DNA of 37,096 bases from a virus: positions 1 to 37,096 of IMG/VR virus record IMGVR_UViG_3300044982_000070; one strand, given 5' to 3'. The notes under the pieces were generated by a model. It saw only the letters and a list, made by a program, of their open reading frames with translations, had not been told where the DNA came from and searched no databases. Positions within the stretch are counted from its first letter, which is position 1, and the number at the start of each line of letters is the position of its first letter. A program made the position numbers and the translations under genes. Below, piece after piece: positions 21,972 to 31,217 of the stretch.

Positions 21972-23387
21972 ATGACTCCGGTTGTTCAGGCTGATTCGAC
22001 CTATACTCAAATAGAAAAAAAAGTTAGGCGTTTGACTGCATCGGCAAGTTCTGCTGCTTTAAGCAGCCTCGACATTCAACAAGCTGTTAATACTTTTTAT
22101 AATAATGATTTTCCATATTCGATAAAAATAGATCAGCAGCGAAGTGTTTATAAATTCCTGACAATTCCAAACGTTGACCGTTATCCAGTGGATGTCAACA
22201 ATTGTCAGGGATTTAGAGCTCCTGTTTATTTTGAAGGAATTCAAGGAAACTTCTTTAAAAATAGAGATCAACTTTATAATTTGTACCCTAGATATCCAAC
22301 GCAATTTCAACAGGGAGCTGGATTAGGAGGAAATATAACTGCTATTCTTCAACCATCTAATCCAACACAAATAACATCTCCAAATAACGACTTACGCACA
22401 GGCTCAATTATAACAATTGAGAATGTTGGGGGAATGATTGAGTTAAATGGCAATTCTTATACGGTTACAGTTATAGATTCAGATAATTTTACGCTTAATG
22501 GTGTTGATAATACTAGTTTTACTCCTTATACCTCCGGCGGAACTTGGACTTCGAATAATACTTTTTCTTTCTCTCTTTTTGGCAATAATGTTAATCCATT
22601 TCCTCAACCTAACTTTGGAATATTAAGCACGCAGGTAGTAATTGGAGGAATAGATCAAAATGGAAATCCAATTAGAGTTATTGATGATGGTGGAGCTACT
22701 GTAAGCTCTTTTGGCATAGGAAACAATAGCACTTTTGGTCAATTGCTTTTTATTCAACAAAATACTGTTGGTAACAATGTTTATCTAGATTCAACCAATA
22801 CTCAACAACCTGCAATTCCAGTCCTTTCCCCATTGGGAGGTCAAGTTAATGCTAATTCGAATCCACCACCACCTCCATCATCATATAAAACATATCCACC
22901 CACTACTTTAACTCCTCAATATTGTGGAACGGTAAATTATGTTACCACGCAAATAAATTTTTTGATTCCTGTGCCTATACAAGCCGGATCCAATCTTAAC
23001 ATATGGGTTGCTACTTATCAAGTTGGACGACCTTATAACCTATTATTTTGGAATAATGAGTTTACAATTCGTCCTGTGCCAGATAACGTCTATCTTGTTG
23101 AGGTTGAGACATTTATGACTCCAACTCAATTTATGATGTCTACTGATCACCCTATTCTAAATCAGTGGGCGCAATACATTGCTTATGGGGCTGCAATGGA
23201 GATTTTACGAGATAGGCAAGATATGGAAGGAGTACAAAACCTCATGGAGGGCTTTAAACGCCAAGAAGCCATGGTTTTAGAACGCCAAGCCGTAGAAGAA
23301 ATTCAGCAACCAAATATTACTCTATTCAATAGTACCAATTATGGAAATTGCTCAGGTGGTGGATGGGGTATAGGGCAGGGATTTTAA
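21972..23387 (+). CDS. Tail accessory / head-tail connector protein (gp4-like)
   Basis: Encodes 471 residues. The N-terminal 100 residues (IEKKVRRLTASASSAALSSL, then DIQQAVNTFYNNDFP) resemble connector proteins next to the tail hub in P22-type gene order. An FCCH-like module is inserted at about 135-190 (GSIITIENVGGMIELNG, SDNFTLNGVDNTSF). The C-terminal part (ILNQWAQYIAYGAAMEILRD) is the helical core typical of the family. RBS AAAGAGG. The stop overlaps the next start. Confidence 0.65.
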   Translation: MTPVVQADSTYTQIEKKVRRLTASASSAALSSLDIQQAVNTFYNNDFPYSIKIDQQRSVYKFLTIPNVDRYPVDVNNCQGFRAPVYFEGIQGNFFKNRDQLYNLYPRYPTQFQQGAGLGGNITAILQPSNPTQITSPNNDLRTGSIITIENVGGMIELNGNSYTVTVIDSDNFTLNGVDNTSFTPYTSGGTWTSNNTFSFSLFGNNVNPFPQPNFGILSTQVVIGGIDQNGNPIRVIDDGGATVSSFGIGNNSTFGQLLFIQQNTVGNNVYLDSTNTQQPAIPVLSPLGGQVNANSNPPPPPSSYKTYPPTTLTPQYCGTVNYVTTQINFLIPVPIQAGSNLNIWVATYQVGRPYNLLFWNNEFTIRPVPDNVYLVEVETFMTPTQFMMSTDHPILNQWAQYIAYGAAMEILRDRQDMEGVQNLMEGFKRQEAMVLERQAVEEIQQPNITLFNSTNYGNCSGGGWGIGQGF

Positions 23388-25729
23388 TGGCAGGATATTC
23401 ACCTTTAAAAATCACAGGGATGCAAACAGGTTTAGTCCAAAACAGGGAAAACTTCTTATTGCCGGATGATGCCTATCCTATTTTGCAAAATGCTTACGTA
23501 TGGCGTGAACGCATTAAAAGAAAGAAAGGTTTCCAGCTACTTGGCAGACTTCAAAGAAATATAGGAACAACAAACGGATCTGGGAATGCGACTATAACAA
23601 TTTCTCCTCAACCGATACAACCTGGTATTGCATCATTTATAGTCGGAACAAATCTATTTAATGATCCTGATCCTACAGGCGCAACTAACCCCATTAATCT
23701 GTTGTCCAGTGGGCCTGGAACTGCAACGCTGAATCGCACAACGGGGGTCTTAACAATAACTGGATCTAATGCCACAACAGCAGTTCAATATTTCCCTGGA
23801 CTGCCAGTAATGGGTATTAGAACAAGAGAACTTCAAGATAGCGCAAACGATCAGACAATATTTTTCGATCAAGATTATGCATATATTTATAATGGAACAA
23901 CCATGCAATTTCAGGAGTTCATTCCTGGAACCACATGGAATGCGGCTGGAGAAGACGTTACTGGAACCAATTTTTTTTGGTCAACAAATTACTGGGTCAG
24001 TGATGGTGTAAATTTTACAACTTCTGGAATTAAGTTATTTTGGGAAACAAATGGAAGTGGTACTTCTGGTGTTACTGCAGATCCACCAAGAATTACAGAT
24101 GGAACAACATGGTTAAATTTTTATAATGATACATTACCAGCTACTAATTCTCCTTGGGCACAAATAGATGCAGGGCCAACATGGCTAACTAACTGGCTTT
24201 GCAATCTTCCCTTTAGGGGAAGGATGGTGGTTTTTAATACATGGGAAGGAATTAGTGCAACAAGTGCGCAAAATTTTTCTAATAGAATCAGATGGTCAAC
24301 TATAGGAAACCCTTTTATCGCCTTTGCTGCAGGTCCGCCGGCAAAAGGATCGTGGAGGGATGATATAAGAGGACAAGGAGGATTTCTTGATATTCCTACT
24401 TCTGAAGATATTGTTTCAATCGGTTTTGTTAGGGATAACTTGGTTATTTATTGTGAGCGTTCAACTTGGCAGTTACGCTATACGGGTCGCTCAATTGCCC
24501 CTTTTCAAATTGAGAGAATTAATAGTGAGCTTGGTTCAGAAGGGACATTTTCAGCCATTCAATTTGACACATCATTGGTGGGAATAGGGGATAAGGGAAT
24601 AGTAGAATGTGACAGTTATAAATCTGAAAGGATGGATATCAAGATTCCTGATTTTGTTTATCAATTCAATTCTTTAAATAATGGAGTTTCTAGAGTTCAT
24701 GGTATTAGAGATTTCCCTAACCGCTTAGCATATTGGACTATTCCGTTAGTTGCTTATTATCCAAACATAGGAAATTCAAAATGGATATTCCCGACAGCAA
24801 GGCTAGTTTACAACTATGAAAATGATTCATGGGCGATTTTTAATGATTCATTAACGACATTAGGAACTTTTCAACTTCAAAGCAGTCCTAACTGGTTGCA
24901 AATCACACAAACTTGGCAACAATATGAACAAACATGGCTAGATGATGACGTTGAAGATGCGCTTATTGTTGCCGGAAATCAGCAAGGTTTTATTGAACAA
25001 CTAGATCAAGATACTGTGAATGATGTTAGTCTGTTTATTTCCAATATTGTCACTTCCGGTGGGAATGCTACAATTATCACAAGTCCAAATCATAACATGC
25101 AAGATGGTTTTGTTATTGGAATTAGTGGAATTTTGGCGACTACTCCTGGATCAGATCTTAATGCAGGAATTTATGCCATCTCGGTTGTTGACCAAAATAC
25201 TTTCACACTTAATTCATTTAATTCTGTTAATAATCAATTTAATCTTCCTGTCATTTCTACAATCACAGGAACTTATGTAGGTGGAGGATTAATCAACATC
25301 CGCGAAAATTTTTATGTCACTAGCAAGAAATTTAACTTTTTGGATGAAGGTCAAAATATTCAAATGGGTTATTTGGACATATTAATGGATGCAATTGCTA
25401 ATGGAGCCATTTCATTAAACGTTTATTTAAACTATGACGATGTTACACCTTCAAATACTTTATACAATAATCAGATCTTTGGAGTGACACCAGAAACTCC
25501 AGATACTTTTTTTAATACTATAGTGCCTACTTCCCCATCAGAATTTGCTGTAGCTCCTCAAGGAACTAAGTTTTGGCAACGAGTTTTTTGTCCAACTAGA
25601 GCTAACTTTATAACACTTCAATATACATTTTCGAATGCGCAAATGGCTGGAACAGAGCAACAACTAGAAGTGCAAATTGATGCTCAAATTTTATGGATTA
25701 GAAAAGCAGGACGAATTACTCAATTTTAG
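23387..25729 (+). CDS. Tail hub / stabilisation protein (P22 gp10-like)
   Basis: Encodes 780 residues, the largest protein here. Start MAGYSPLKITGMQTGLVQNR and motifs such as RGRMVVFNTWEG, IRWSTIGNP and LVIYCERSTWQLRYTG fit the beta-propeller-like tail hub of podoviruses. The mid-C-terminal part carries another FCCH-like module (FVIGISGILATTPG, SVVDQNTFTLNSFN). It would close the portal-connector channel and hold the tail needle or fibres. The ATG at 23387 overlaps the previous stop. AGGG is upstream. Confidence 0.72.
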   Translation: MAGYSPLKITGMQTGLVQNRENFLLPDDAYPILQNAYVWRERIKRKKGFQLLGRLQRNIGTTNGSGNATITISPQPIQPGIASFIVGTNLFNDPDPTGATNPINLLSSGPGTATLNRTTGVLTITGSNATTAVQYFPGLPVMGIRTRELQDSANDQTIFFDQDYAYIYNGTTMQFQEFIPGTTWNAAGEDVTGTNFFWSTNYWVSDGVNFTTSGIKLFWETNGSGTSGVTADPPRITDGTTWLNFYNDTLPATNSPWAQIDAGPTWLTNWLCNLPFRGRMVVFNTWEGISATSAQNFSNRIRWSTIGNPFIAFAAGPPAKGSWRDDIRGQGGFLDIPTSEDIVSIGFVRDNLVIYCERSTWQLRYTGRSIAPFQIERINSELGSEGTFSAIQFDTSLVGIGDKGIVECDSYKSERMDIKIPDFVYQFNSLNNGVSRVHGIRDFPNRLAYWTIPLVAYYPNIGNSKWIFPTARLVYNYENDSWAIFNDSLTTLGTFQLQSSPNWLQITQTWQQYEQTWLDDDVEDALIVAGNQQGFIEQLDQDTVNDVSLFISNIVTSGGNATIITSPNHNMQDGFVIGISGILATTPGSDLNAGIYAISVVDQNTFTLNSFNSVNNQFNLPVISTITGTYVGGGLINIRENFYVTSKKFNFLDEGQNIQMGYLDILMDAIANGAISLNVYLNYDDVTPSNTLYNNQIFGVTPETPDTFFNTIVPTSPSEFAVAPQGTKFWQRVFCPTRANFITLQYTFSNAQMAGTEQQLEVQIDAQILWIRKAGRITQF

Positions 25730-25737
25730 GAGAGAAT

Positions 25738-26349
25738 ATGCCTTATCAACCTGGAATTCCAACTGGTTCAGTTCCATTAAACCAAGACTATTTAAATATT
25801 CAGGGTAACTTTTCGTCTTTAAATAGTCAGTTTAATGTCGATCATGTCCCATTGACAAATACATCAGGAAGTCCTCCCAACGGATATCATACAGCATTAC
25901 ATTTAGTTCCTCAAAGTTCGGTGACTGCAACACCAGGTTACGGCAATCTTTATGCCAAAACAAATAATGATGGAATAAGTACTTCGCAACAATTGTTTTA
26001 TCAATTTGTAAATTCAACTCCATCGACGATTAATGTCCCCTTAACTCGAAATTTTGCTCCTATAGTAACAGGTAATGGGGCTACTTTTCTGCCAGGGGGT
26101 TTAATTTTACAATATGGAAAAAAAACGAGTCCTGGGAATAAGGGCCAGATCACATTTCCGATTGCATTTCCTGGAGGTCCTCCATTTATGATTCAATTAA
26201 CCCTTTTAAGAGATTCAGGTAACCAAAGTCTTTCAGTAGATGATGGAACTGCAAGTGGATCAAATCCAGCACCATCAGCGACGAAATTTGGTTATCTTTC
26301 TTCAAGTGCAGGATCAACAGCAATATATTGGATGGCGATAGGTATATGA
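25738..26349 (+). CDS. Tail fibre protein with gp53-like C-terminal domain
   Basis: Encodes 203 residues. A short N-terminal attachment part (PGIPTGSVPLNQDYLNIQGN) is followed by a C-terminal beta domain (GGLILQYGKKTSPGNKGQIT, ITFPIAFPGGPPFMIQL, ending IYWMAIGI). The ending fits the gp53-like C-terminal domain of tail fibres, involved in host recognition. AGGAGA lies upstream. An ATGA overlap joins the next gene. Confidence 0.7.
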   Translation: MPYQPGIPTGSVPLNQDYLNIQGNFSSLNSQFNVDHVPLTNTSGSPPNGYHTALHLVPQSSVTATPGYGNLYAKTNNDGISTSQQLFYQFVNSTPSTINVPLTRNFAPIVTGNGATFLPGGLILQYGKKTSPGNKGQITFPIAFPGGPPFMIQLTLLRDSGNQSLSVDDGTASGSNPAPSATKFGYLSSSAGSTAIYWMAIGI

Positions 26350-26834
26350 CAATTCCAATCGATAGTCAAAATTTAGAAAGTTATGTTCCAGTTTATGATG
26401 TAGCTCCCGATGATCCAAAAGATTTGAGAGCTTTCATAGTGGAACAATTTAAAAGATTAGCTAACGCTGTGAACGTTAGGGAGATAGGTTTTTTCTTAGA
26501 TCAGGAATTACTGTCTGGAAAATCGTTTATTCCAGGGTTGAATATTGCAGCAGAAGGTGGATCATCACAGCAATTTCGTACAATTTTGCGAAAAGTGATT
26601 ACTTTTCCTGGATTAACAATAGGTGTCAATACTCAACCACATGGAATTACTGTTGATGCAAATTTTAGTTTGATACAGCTTTTTGGAGCAGCAACCAATG
26701 CAACAGCATTAACCGGCGAACCAATACCCAATGGCACAGATACAATAAGTTATACGTCGACAAATATTATTATTACTGTGGCTGCTGCTTATACAAGAGC
26801 TTGGGCAGTGATTGAATACATACAGGAACTATAG
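26346..26834 (+). CDS. Small tail-associated protein
   Basis: Encodes 162 residues. The N-terminus (MTIPIDSQNLESYVPVYDVA, then DLRAFIVEQFKRLANAVNVR) could attach to the hub. The second half is beta-rich (TQPHGITVDANFSLIQLFGA and an ending of AWAVIEYIQEL). Its position directly behind the fibre gene suggests a tail or fibre accessory. Unrecognised otherwise. The ATG lies in an ATGA overlap. Confidence 0.55.
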   Translation: MTIPIDSQNLESYVPVYDVAPDDPKDLRAFIVEQFKRLANAVNVREIGFFLDQELLSGKSFIPGLNIAAEGGSSQQFRTILRKVITFPGLTIGVNTQPHGITVDANFSLIQLFGAATNATALTGEPIPNGTDTISYTSTNIIITVAAAYTRAWAVIEYIQEL

Positions 26835-26842
26835 GAGGCTAT

Positions 26843-27526
26843 ATGGGGGGATTAAGTTTGGGCTGGCTTGGATTAGCACCGAAAAAATGGAACAAAAAAG
26901 CTAGCGAATTTATTACGGGAACTCCTGGGAAAATTAATCAAGTTTCTAATTTACGACCAGATCAAGAGGAATTGTCTAATCAATTGGTTCAAGCAGGACA
27001 GCAAGAAGGTGCCGGTGGCGCGTTCGGAACTGCTGCTGATTATTATCGTAATTTATTAAGCGATGATAGTGCGGACTTTAATGCATTTGCCGCTCCTCAA
27101 TTGAGGCAATATAATGAAGATATTGTTCCAGGAATTTCGGAGCAGTTTGCTGGAATGGGATCTGGAGGATTAAGTAGCTCAGGATTTAGAAATGCTCAAG
27201 TCCAAGGTGGTGTTGATCTTTCCGAAAGATTAGGAGCTATTAGAGCTAATTTAAGACAGGCAGGCGCACAAGGATTAAGTAATATAGGGCAGTTAGGACT
27301 ACAAAACTTCCAGCAAAATTATGAGCAGCCTGGCACAGAAGGCTTTTTATCATCTGTAGCTCCAGCAGTTGGCACGGCCGTAGGAACGGCAGTAGGGGGG
27401 CCAATTGGAGGAGCCATAGGTGGTGGTGTAGGTAGTTGGTTTGGAGGAAAAGGTAACAAAGTGGGCGCAAATACAAGTCCTTATGGCAATGGAAGTCCTC
27501 AAGCCAACCCACAAATAAGGGGGTAA
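26843..27526 (+). CDS. Candidate ejection (internal virion) protein 1
   Basis: Encodes 227 residues. A polar Gln/Ala/Gly-rich helical body precedes a strongly hydrophobic Gly/Ala region near 175-205 (VGTAVGTAVGGPIGGAIGGG) that could insert into a membrane. This composition and the position after the tail hub match the P22-type ejection protein cluster (gp7, gp20, gp16), which leaves the head with DNA to form a channel. AGGAGG lies upstream. No sequence-level identification. Confidence 0.55.
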   Translation: MGGLSLGWLGLAPKKWNKKASEFITGTPGKINQVSNLRPDQEELSNQLVQAGQQEGAGGAFGTAADYYRNLLSDDSADFNAFAAPQLRQYNEDIVPGISEQFAGMGSGGLSSSGFRNAQVQGGVDLSERLGAIRANLRQAGAQGLSNIGQLGLQNFQQNYEQPGTEGFLSSVAPAVGTAVGTAVGGPIGGAIGGGVGSWFGGKGNKVGANTSPYGNGSPQANPQIRG

Positions 27527-27528
27527 TA

Positions 27529-28827
27529 ATGTCTAAAAGTGGAATTAATCGAACAATCAATATTGAACAACCGAGTATTTTTGGACGGGTTGGAACTGGA
27601 CTAGGAAGAGGAATCTCTGAATCTTTACCGAAGGAAATCGAAAGAGGCAGACTAGCTGCTGGGTTGAAAGAATTGGGTGAACAAAAAGATCTAAGTCCTT
27701 TTCAGCAATTTGCTGGTTTAGCTGCCACGCCGGGAATAACACCCCAAATGATAGAAAGTGGAACAAATCTATTAAGACAGCAAGCAATTATAAACAGCAC
27801 GAATCAAGGAAATCAACCAGCAGCTCCTACGCAACCGTTTAATGTGTTTGATGAACGTGGGAATGGTACCCCTTCAGCAACAACTACAGCAAGCACTGAA
27901 GCCGCTTTAAATCCTTATATTCCGCCTTCTGGTCCTGAACAAGAGCAATTAGCTAGAAAATTGATGGCAGCAGAACCTCAAGTTTATCCTAATATAGAAT
28001 CTGCAAGGCAGGCAGTAGCAAATCAAATCAATGGTAATATTCAACAATCGAATGCAAAATTAGGCAAAAGAGAGCTTGAAGAAGCTGTCCAAAACACAGC
28101 GGAAGGAAAATTAAAGAATGAGATAGCGACTGTTGGAGCAACTTTGCCGGGGACATTACTTAGCCGACTACAACAGGATGCAGTCGATGATGTAACAAGT
28201 AAAAAATTATCTCCTGACCAAGCTAAAGTCAAATACGGAAAAGAAGCCGATGCTATATCCAAATCTTTTGCCAACATTCGTTCATGGGGAGGTATGGGAT
28301 TAATTTTGAATAGTCCTAAGGAACTATTAAGTTCAATTAAAGGGCTTCAACAAGATGCTAGGCAACAGAAATTTCAGAAAGAAGCAGCAGATTCAATGAT
28401 AGCCGAAAATAATGTTACTCCTCAATTTGCCTACGCAACTATGTATCCTGTTAGCGATATAAAACCATTAAATGACGAATTAAAAAATCTTCCAAATATT
28501 AAACCTAAGTTAGAAAAAGTACCAGGAATACCAGGACTTGCCGGTATTGGATTTGGAGCAGGAAAAAATAAAGATCAAAAAAAATTAAGCATGAATGTTT
28601 TCCCGAGATTAGCAAAAGCAATGGGACTGGAAGGTAGTCCTTTATCTATAGCCTATGAATTAGATCAAAAAGGTTATGATTCCCAAGGATGGAAAGACTA
28701 TCTGCTAGATGAAAATAATGGATTAAATCTTTCGACTCATCAGAGAGACGAATTAAAAAAACCACAGCCAGGGTTTTTTGGATGGTTAAATGATTGGTGG
28801 CTAAAATCTTTTTCCGGAGTGAAGTAA
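27529..28827 (+). CDS. Candidate ejection (internal virion) protein 2
   Basis: Encodes 432 residues, starting 2 bp after the previous stop. Helical and rich in Ala/Gln/Leu, with Gln/Pro-rich linker regions (GNQPAAPTQPF) and long amphipathic stretches (ELEEAVQNTAEGKLKNEIAT). No signal peptide. Size and position fit the middle one of three ejection proteins. The C-terminus (GFFGWLNDWWLKSF) is aromatic and may bind membrane. Confidence 0.5.
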   Translation: MSKSGINRTINIEQPSIFGRVGTGLGRGISESLPKEIERGRLAAGLKELGEQKDLSPFQQFAGLAATPGITPQMIESGTNLLRQQAIINSTNQGNQPAAPTQPFNVFDERGNGTPSATTTASTEAALNPYIPPSGPEQEQLARKLMAAEPQVYPNIESARQAVANQINGNIQQSNAKLGKRELEEAVQNTAEGKLKNEIATVGATLPGTLLSRLQQDAVDDVTSKKLSPDQAKVKYGKEADAISKSFANIRSWGGMGLILNSPKELLSSIKGLQQDARQQKFQKEAADSMIAENNVTPQFAYATMYPVSDIKPLNDELKNLPNIKPKLEKVPGIPGLAGIGFGAGKNKDQKKLSMNVFPRLAKAMGLEGSPLSIAYELDQKGYDSQGWKDYLLDENNGLNLSTHQRDELKKPQPGFFGWLNDWWLKSFSGVK

Positions 28828-28828
28828 A

Positions 28829-29473
28829 ATGCAACCTTATCATAAAGCAGCAGAAGCGATTAGATCAGGACAGGAAACCCCTCTTCACTTATTAAAACAT
28901 GCTGGTTTAACCGCACTCGGAGGTGGAATAGCAAGTGCAGGAAGCAAAGCATTGGGCAAATTAATTCCCGCAGTCGGATCTTTAATAAATAAATATGTGC
29001 CTGATGATCTTTTGCAAAAAGGACTAAGCAAGATAGATCCCAGATTCGGGAAGTTTATTCAAGGAGCTATTGATGAGGGATATTCATCTGATGAAATTAG
29101 GGAATTTTTAGGAGACAAGGTTGAAAAATCGCAAGAGCCTAAAGATCATCGAAATATTATTGAGCAACATTCTCCAGAATTAAATTCTTTTCTTTCTGAA
29201 AAAATTAAAGCAGGAGAAGATCCGATAAGAGCGGCAGCTCTTGCTCTTTTTGAAAATGGGAATCCATTTGAGCCTACTATTCGTAAAATAGAGAAAGAAC
29301 ATAAAACTAACTGGTCTCAATTAGTTCAATCGATTTATGGAGGAGGACAAGGCGCACCACAACAACCACAACAAGAAGCACCTCAACCAATGCAACAACC
29401 GCAAAGCCAAGGACAAGGTGCACAAGCATTTCAAGCAATTTTACAGAAAATTAATCAGAAGTTAGGTGGTTAA
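28829..29473 (+). CDS. Candidate ejection (internal virion) protein 3
   Basis: Encodes 214 residues. A Gly/Ala amphipathic N-terminus (LTALGGGIASAGSKALGKLI) is followed by two helical domains and a Gln/Pro-rich tail (QGAPQQPQQEAPQPMQQPQ). The start is 1 bp after the previous stop, and the stop shares an A with the next ATG. Membrane-active helix plus flexible tail fits ejection proteins. No catalytic lysozyme motif is seen. Confidence 0.5.
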   Translation: MQPYHKAAEAIRSGQETPLHLLKHAGLTALGGGIASAGSKALGKLIPAVGSLINKYVPDDLLQKGLSKIDPRFGKFIQGAIDEGYSSDEIREFLGDKVEKSQEPKDHRNIIEQHSPELNSFLSEKIKAGEDPIRAAALALFENGNPFEPTIRKIEKEHKTNWSQLVQSIYGGGQGAPQQPQQEAPQPMQQPQSQGQGAQAFQAILQKINQKLGG

Positions 29474-29961
29474 TGGAGTTAGAAGAGCTAGAAGAGCTAG
29501 AAGAATTGATGAAGGATCTGCTTCAAGCTATTCAATTAATGATTGAATCCGGTGAAGAAATGTCGGATGAACTGCAAGGTGCAGTCGCTCAAACATTGGA
29601 ATTGCTTTATAATCGCATCGAAGCATTAAGAGGCTCCGCTCCACCAGAACCTCCAGAAGAACCGCCAGACTTGCAACCATCCATGCCATCAAGCAATGTC
29701 GAAGGCTTTGCTTATGACGATAAATCTGGAAGAATGTATGTCCGCTTTCTTGGAAAACATCCAAATAGAAATGGTCCAATCTATCAATACGAAAATGTTC
29801 CCCCAAACATTTTTGAAATCTTTAGCAAAGGCGCAATACCTGCTAAAACAGATGGCAAAAATAAATGGGGAAGTTGGTGGAAGGGTAAATATCCAAGCAT
29901 GGGAGCTGCTATGTACCACCTAATTCGCGCTGGTGGTTTCCCATTTCAAAGAGTTGCTTAA
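29473..29961 (+). CDS. KTSC-domain protein with coiled-coil N-terminus
   Basis: Encodes 162 residues. The N-terminus repeats ELEELEELEEL, encoded by three 9-bp units (GAGYTAGAA) at 29476-29502, and forms a coiled coil. A Pro-rich linker (PPEPPEEPPDLQPSMPS) leads to a KTSC-like domain from about residue 75: GFAYDDKSGRMYVRFLG, then YQYENVPPNIFEIFSKG. KTSC domains are small folds seen in phage and bacterial proteins, of uncertain role. It closes the ejection-protein run. Confidence 0.68.
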   Translation: MELEELEELEELMKDLLQAIQLMIESGEEMSDELQGAVAQTLELLYNRIEALRGSAPPEPPEEPPDLQPSMPSSNVEGFAYDDKSGRMYVRFLGKHPNRNGPIYQYENVPPNIFEIFSKGAIPAKTDGKNKWGSWWKGKYPSMGAAMYHLIRAGGFPFQRVA

Positions 29962-29986
29962 ATTCTATAGCTTTTAAAATAATTAA

Positions 29987-30057
29987 TTGATAAATTTAGA
30001 TTAGCGAAAAATGAGGGTCGCGCCCTTGGCTGTATACGAGATCGCCTCCGTAAAAAG
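29987..30057 (+). promoter_or_regulatory. Fibre-operon promoter and leader, copy of capsid leader
   Basis: TTGATA (29987-29992), 17 bp, AATGAG (30010-30015), then GGTCG, CCCTTGGCTG, TCGCC and CGTAAAA. Matching blocks occur before the capsid gene in the same order, while the bases between differ. AGGG/CCCT forms a small stem in place of the capsid inverted repeat. It opens the 133-bp gap before 30095. The rest of that gap holds an AT-rich imperfect palindrome and GGAGG. Confidence 0.6.
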
Positions 30058-30094
30058 TATATTAAAACCTTTTTAAATATGCTATGGAGGCATT

Positions 30095-30877
30095 ATGACC
30101 GCAGCTTTAGGAAATACCGCTCAAGGAACCCCATTCGCGACAGGGGTCGACGCTTTTGTTTATCCTCAATTTCTTGGTACTCCACTGCGAGCACCAACAA
30201 CTCAAGACATCTATAATCCAGGCACGCGCTGGCAAGACAATAGTGTAAATCCTGCAGTTCAATATTACACTATCGGTGCTGGAATTTGGTACGAAATACC
30301 TAATACATCATTCGGTGTTTCATCTATTACAGGGACTGCTAATCAGATTCTCGCAACACCAAATGTCGGATCGGTAGTTCTTTCTTTGATCGGGCCTTAT
30401 ACACCTGCTACCTACACAGCCCATGGGGTTTTAATTGGTGAAGGAACAGGATCGATTGTAGCTACTGCTACAGGAAGTGCTGGACAATTTCTAGTGTCCA
30501 ATGGTTCTTCTGCTGACCCTACGTTTCAAACAGCAACCCCCCAGTTAACAGTTACTCCTGTGGCAGGAACAAGCCAAGCGATGGTAGTAAACACTAACTA
30601 CATAGCAAATGCAGTAGGACAAACCACATTTACGTTACCTACTACTGCAGCTGTAGGAAGCATAATCAGCATAGTAGGAAGTGCGCTAAATACAGGGGGA
30701 TGGAAAGTAACGTATACCACCGGTCAAATTATTTGGGGGCCAGCTGGATCTTCTACTGTCACGACAGGAAATGCGTCTTCAGCAGCAGCAGCAGCTCAAT
30801 GTATGAAAATTATGTGCGTTGTAGCCAACACGACATGGGTAATACAAGACAACAGCGGAACTATCACATTAACCTAG
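30095..30877 (+). CDS. Tail fibre or receptor-binding protein
   Basis: Encodes 260 residues. Low-complexity Thr/Ala/Gly beta sequence (GNTAQGTPFATGVDAF, LIGEGTGSIVATATGSAG, NASSAAAAAQCMKIMC) typical of trimeric fibres. The N-terminal YPQFLGTPLRAPTTQDIYNP is probably the attachment segment. GGAGG lies 6 bp upstream. First gene behind the duplicated leader, and probably made in step with the capsid. No named family. Confidence 0.6.
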   Translation: MTAALGNTAQGTPFATGVDAFVYPQFLGTPLRAPTTQDIYNPGTRWQDNSVNPAVQYYTIGAGIWYEIPNTSFGVSSITGTANQILATPNVGSVVLSLIGPYTPATYTAHGVLIGEGTGSIVATATGSAGQFLVSNGSSADPTFQTATPQLTVTPVAGTSQAMVVNTNYIANAVGQTTFTLPTTAAVGSIISIVGSALNTGGWKVTYTTGQIIWGPAGSSTVTTGNASSAAAAAQCMKIMCVVANTTWVIQDNSGTITLT

Positions 30878-30886
30878 GAGTTCCAT

Positions 30887-31210
30887 ATGAGCCTATTACC
30901 TTATATTTTTCATCAACAATCACTTCCAGCACCAGAACTTATAGCTGCAATGACTGGAAGTAATGTCGCAATAGGAACTCTTTTACGAGTTCCTGTTAAA
31001 TTAATTTTAGATAACCAAAGCACTGGTTCAGTAGTTTTATCAATTGATGTTGGCGGAGTAGGGAATCAAGTACAATGGAAAACTTTTACTGCAGGTGAGG
31101 CTTTGATTTTGGATGGGGATTGTTACACATGGCCTAAGGGCACCATCTTTTATGGGAATGGTGCTGCTCTTGGAAACTTTTCAATTTCTTATACCTACAT
31201 AAATTTATAG
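30887..31210 (+). CDS. Small beta-rich virion protein
   Basis: Encodes 107 residues (MSLLPYIFHQQSLPAPELIA), all beta, with VPVKLILDNQSTGSVVLSID and a GTIFYGNGAALGNF end. AGGAG lies upstream. Position between two fibre genes suggests a fibre-associated or tip protein. Unrecognised. Confidence 0.55.
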   Translation: MSLLPYIFHQQSLPAPELIAAMTGSNVAIGTLLRVPVKLILDNQSTGSVVLSIDVGGVGNQVQWKTFTAGEALILDGDCYTWPKGTIFYGNGAALGNFSISYTYINL

Positions 31211-31217
31211 GAGAATT

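Noticed and set aside
29528-29923. Overlapping frames on both strands within the KTSC gene
   Set aside because: Shadow frames with no start signals. The KTSC motif supports only the annotated frame.
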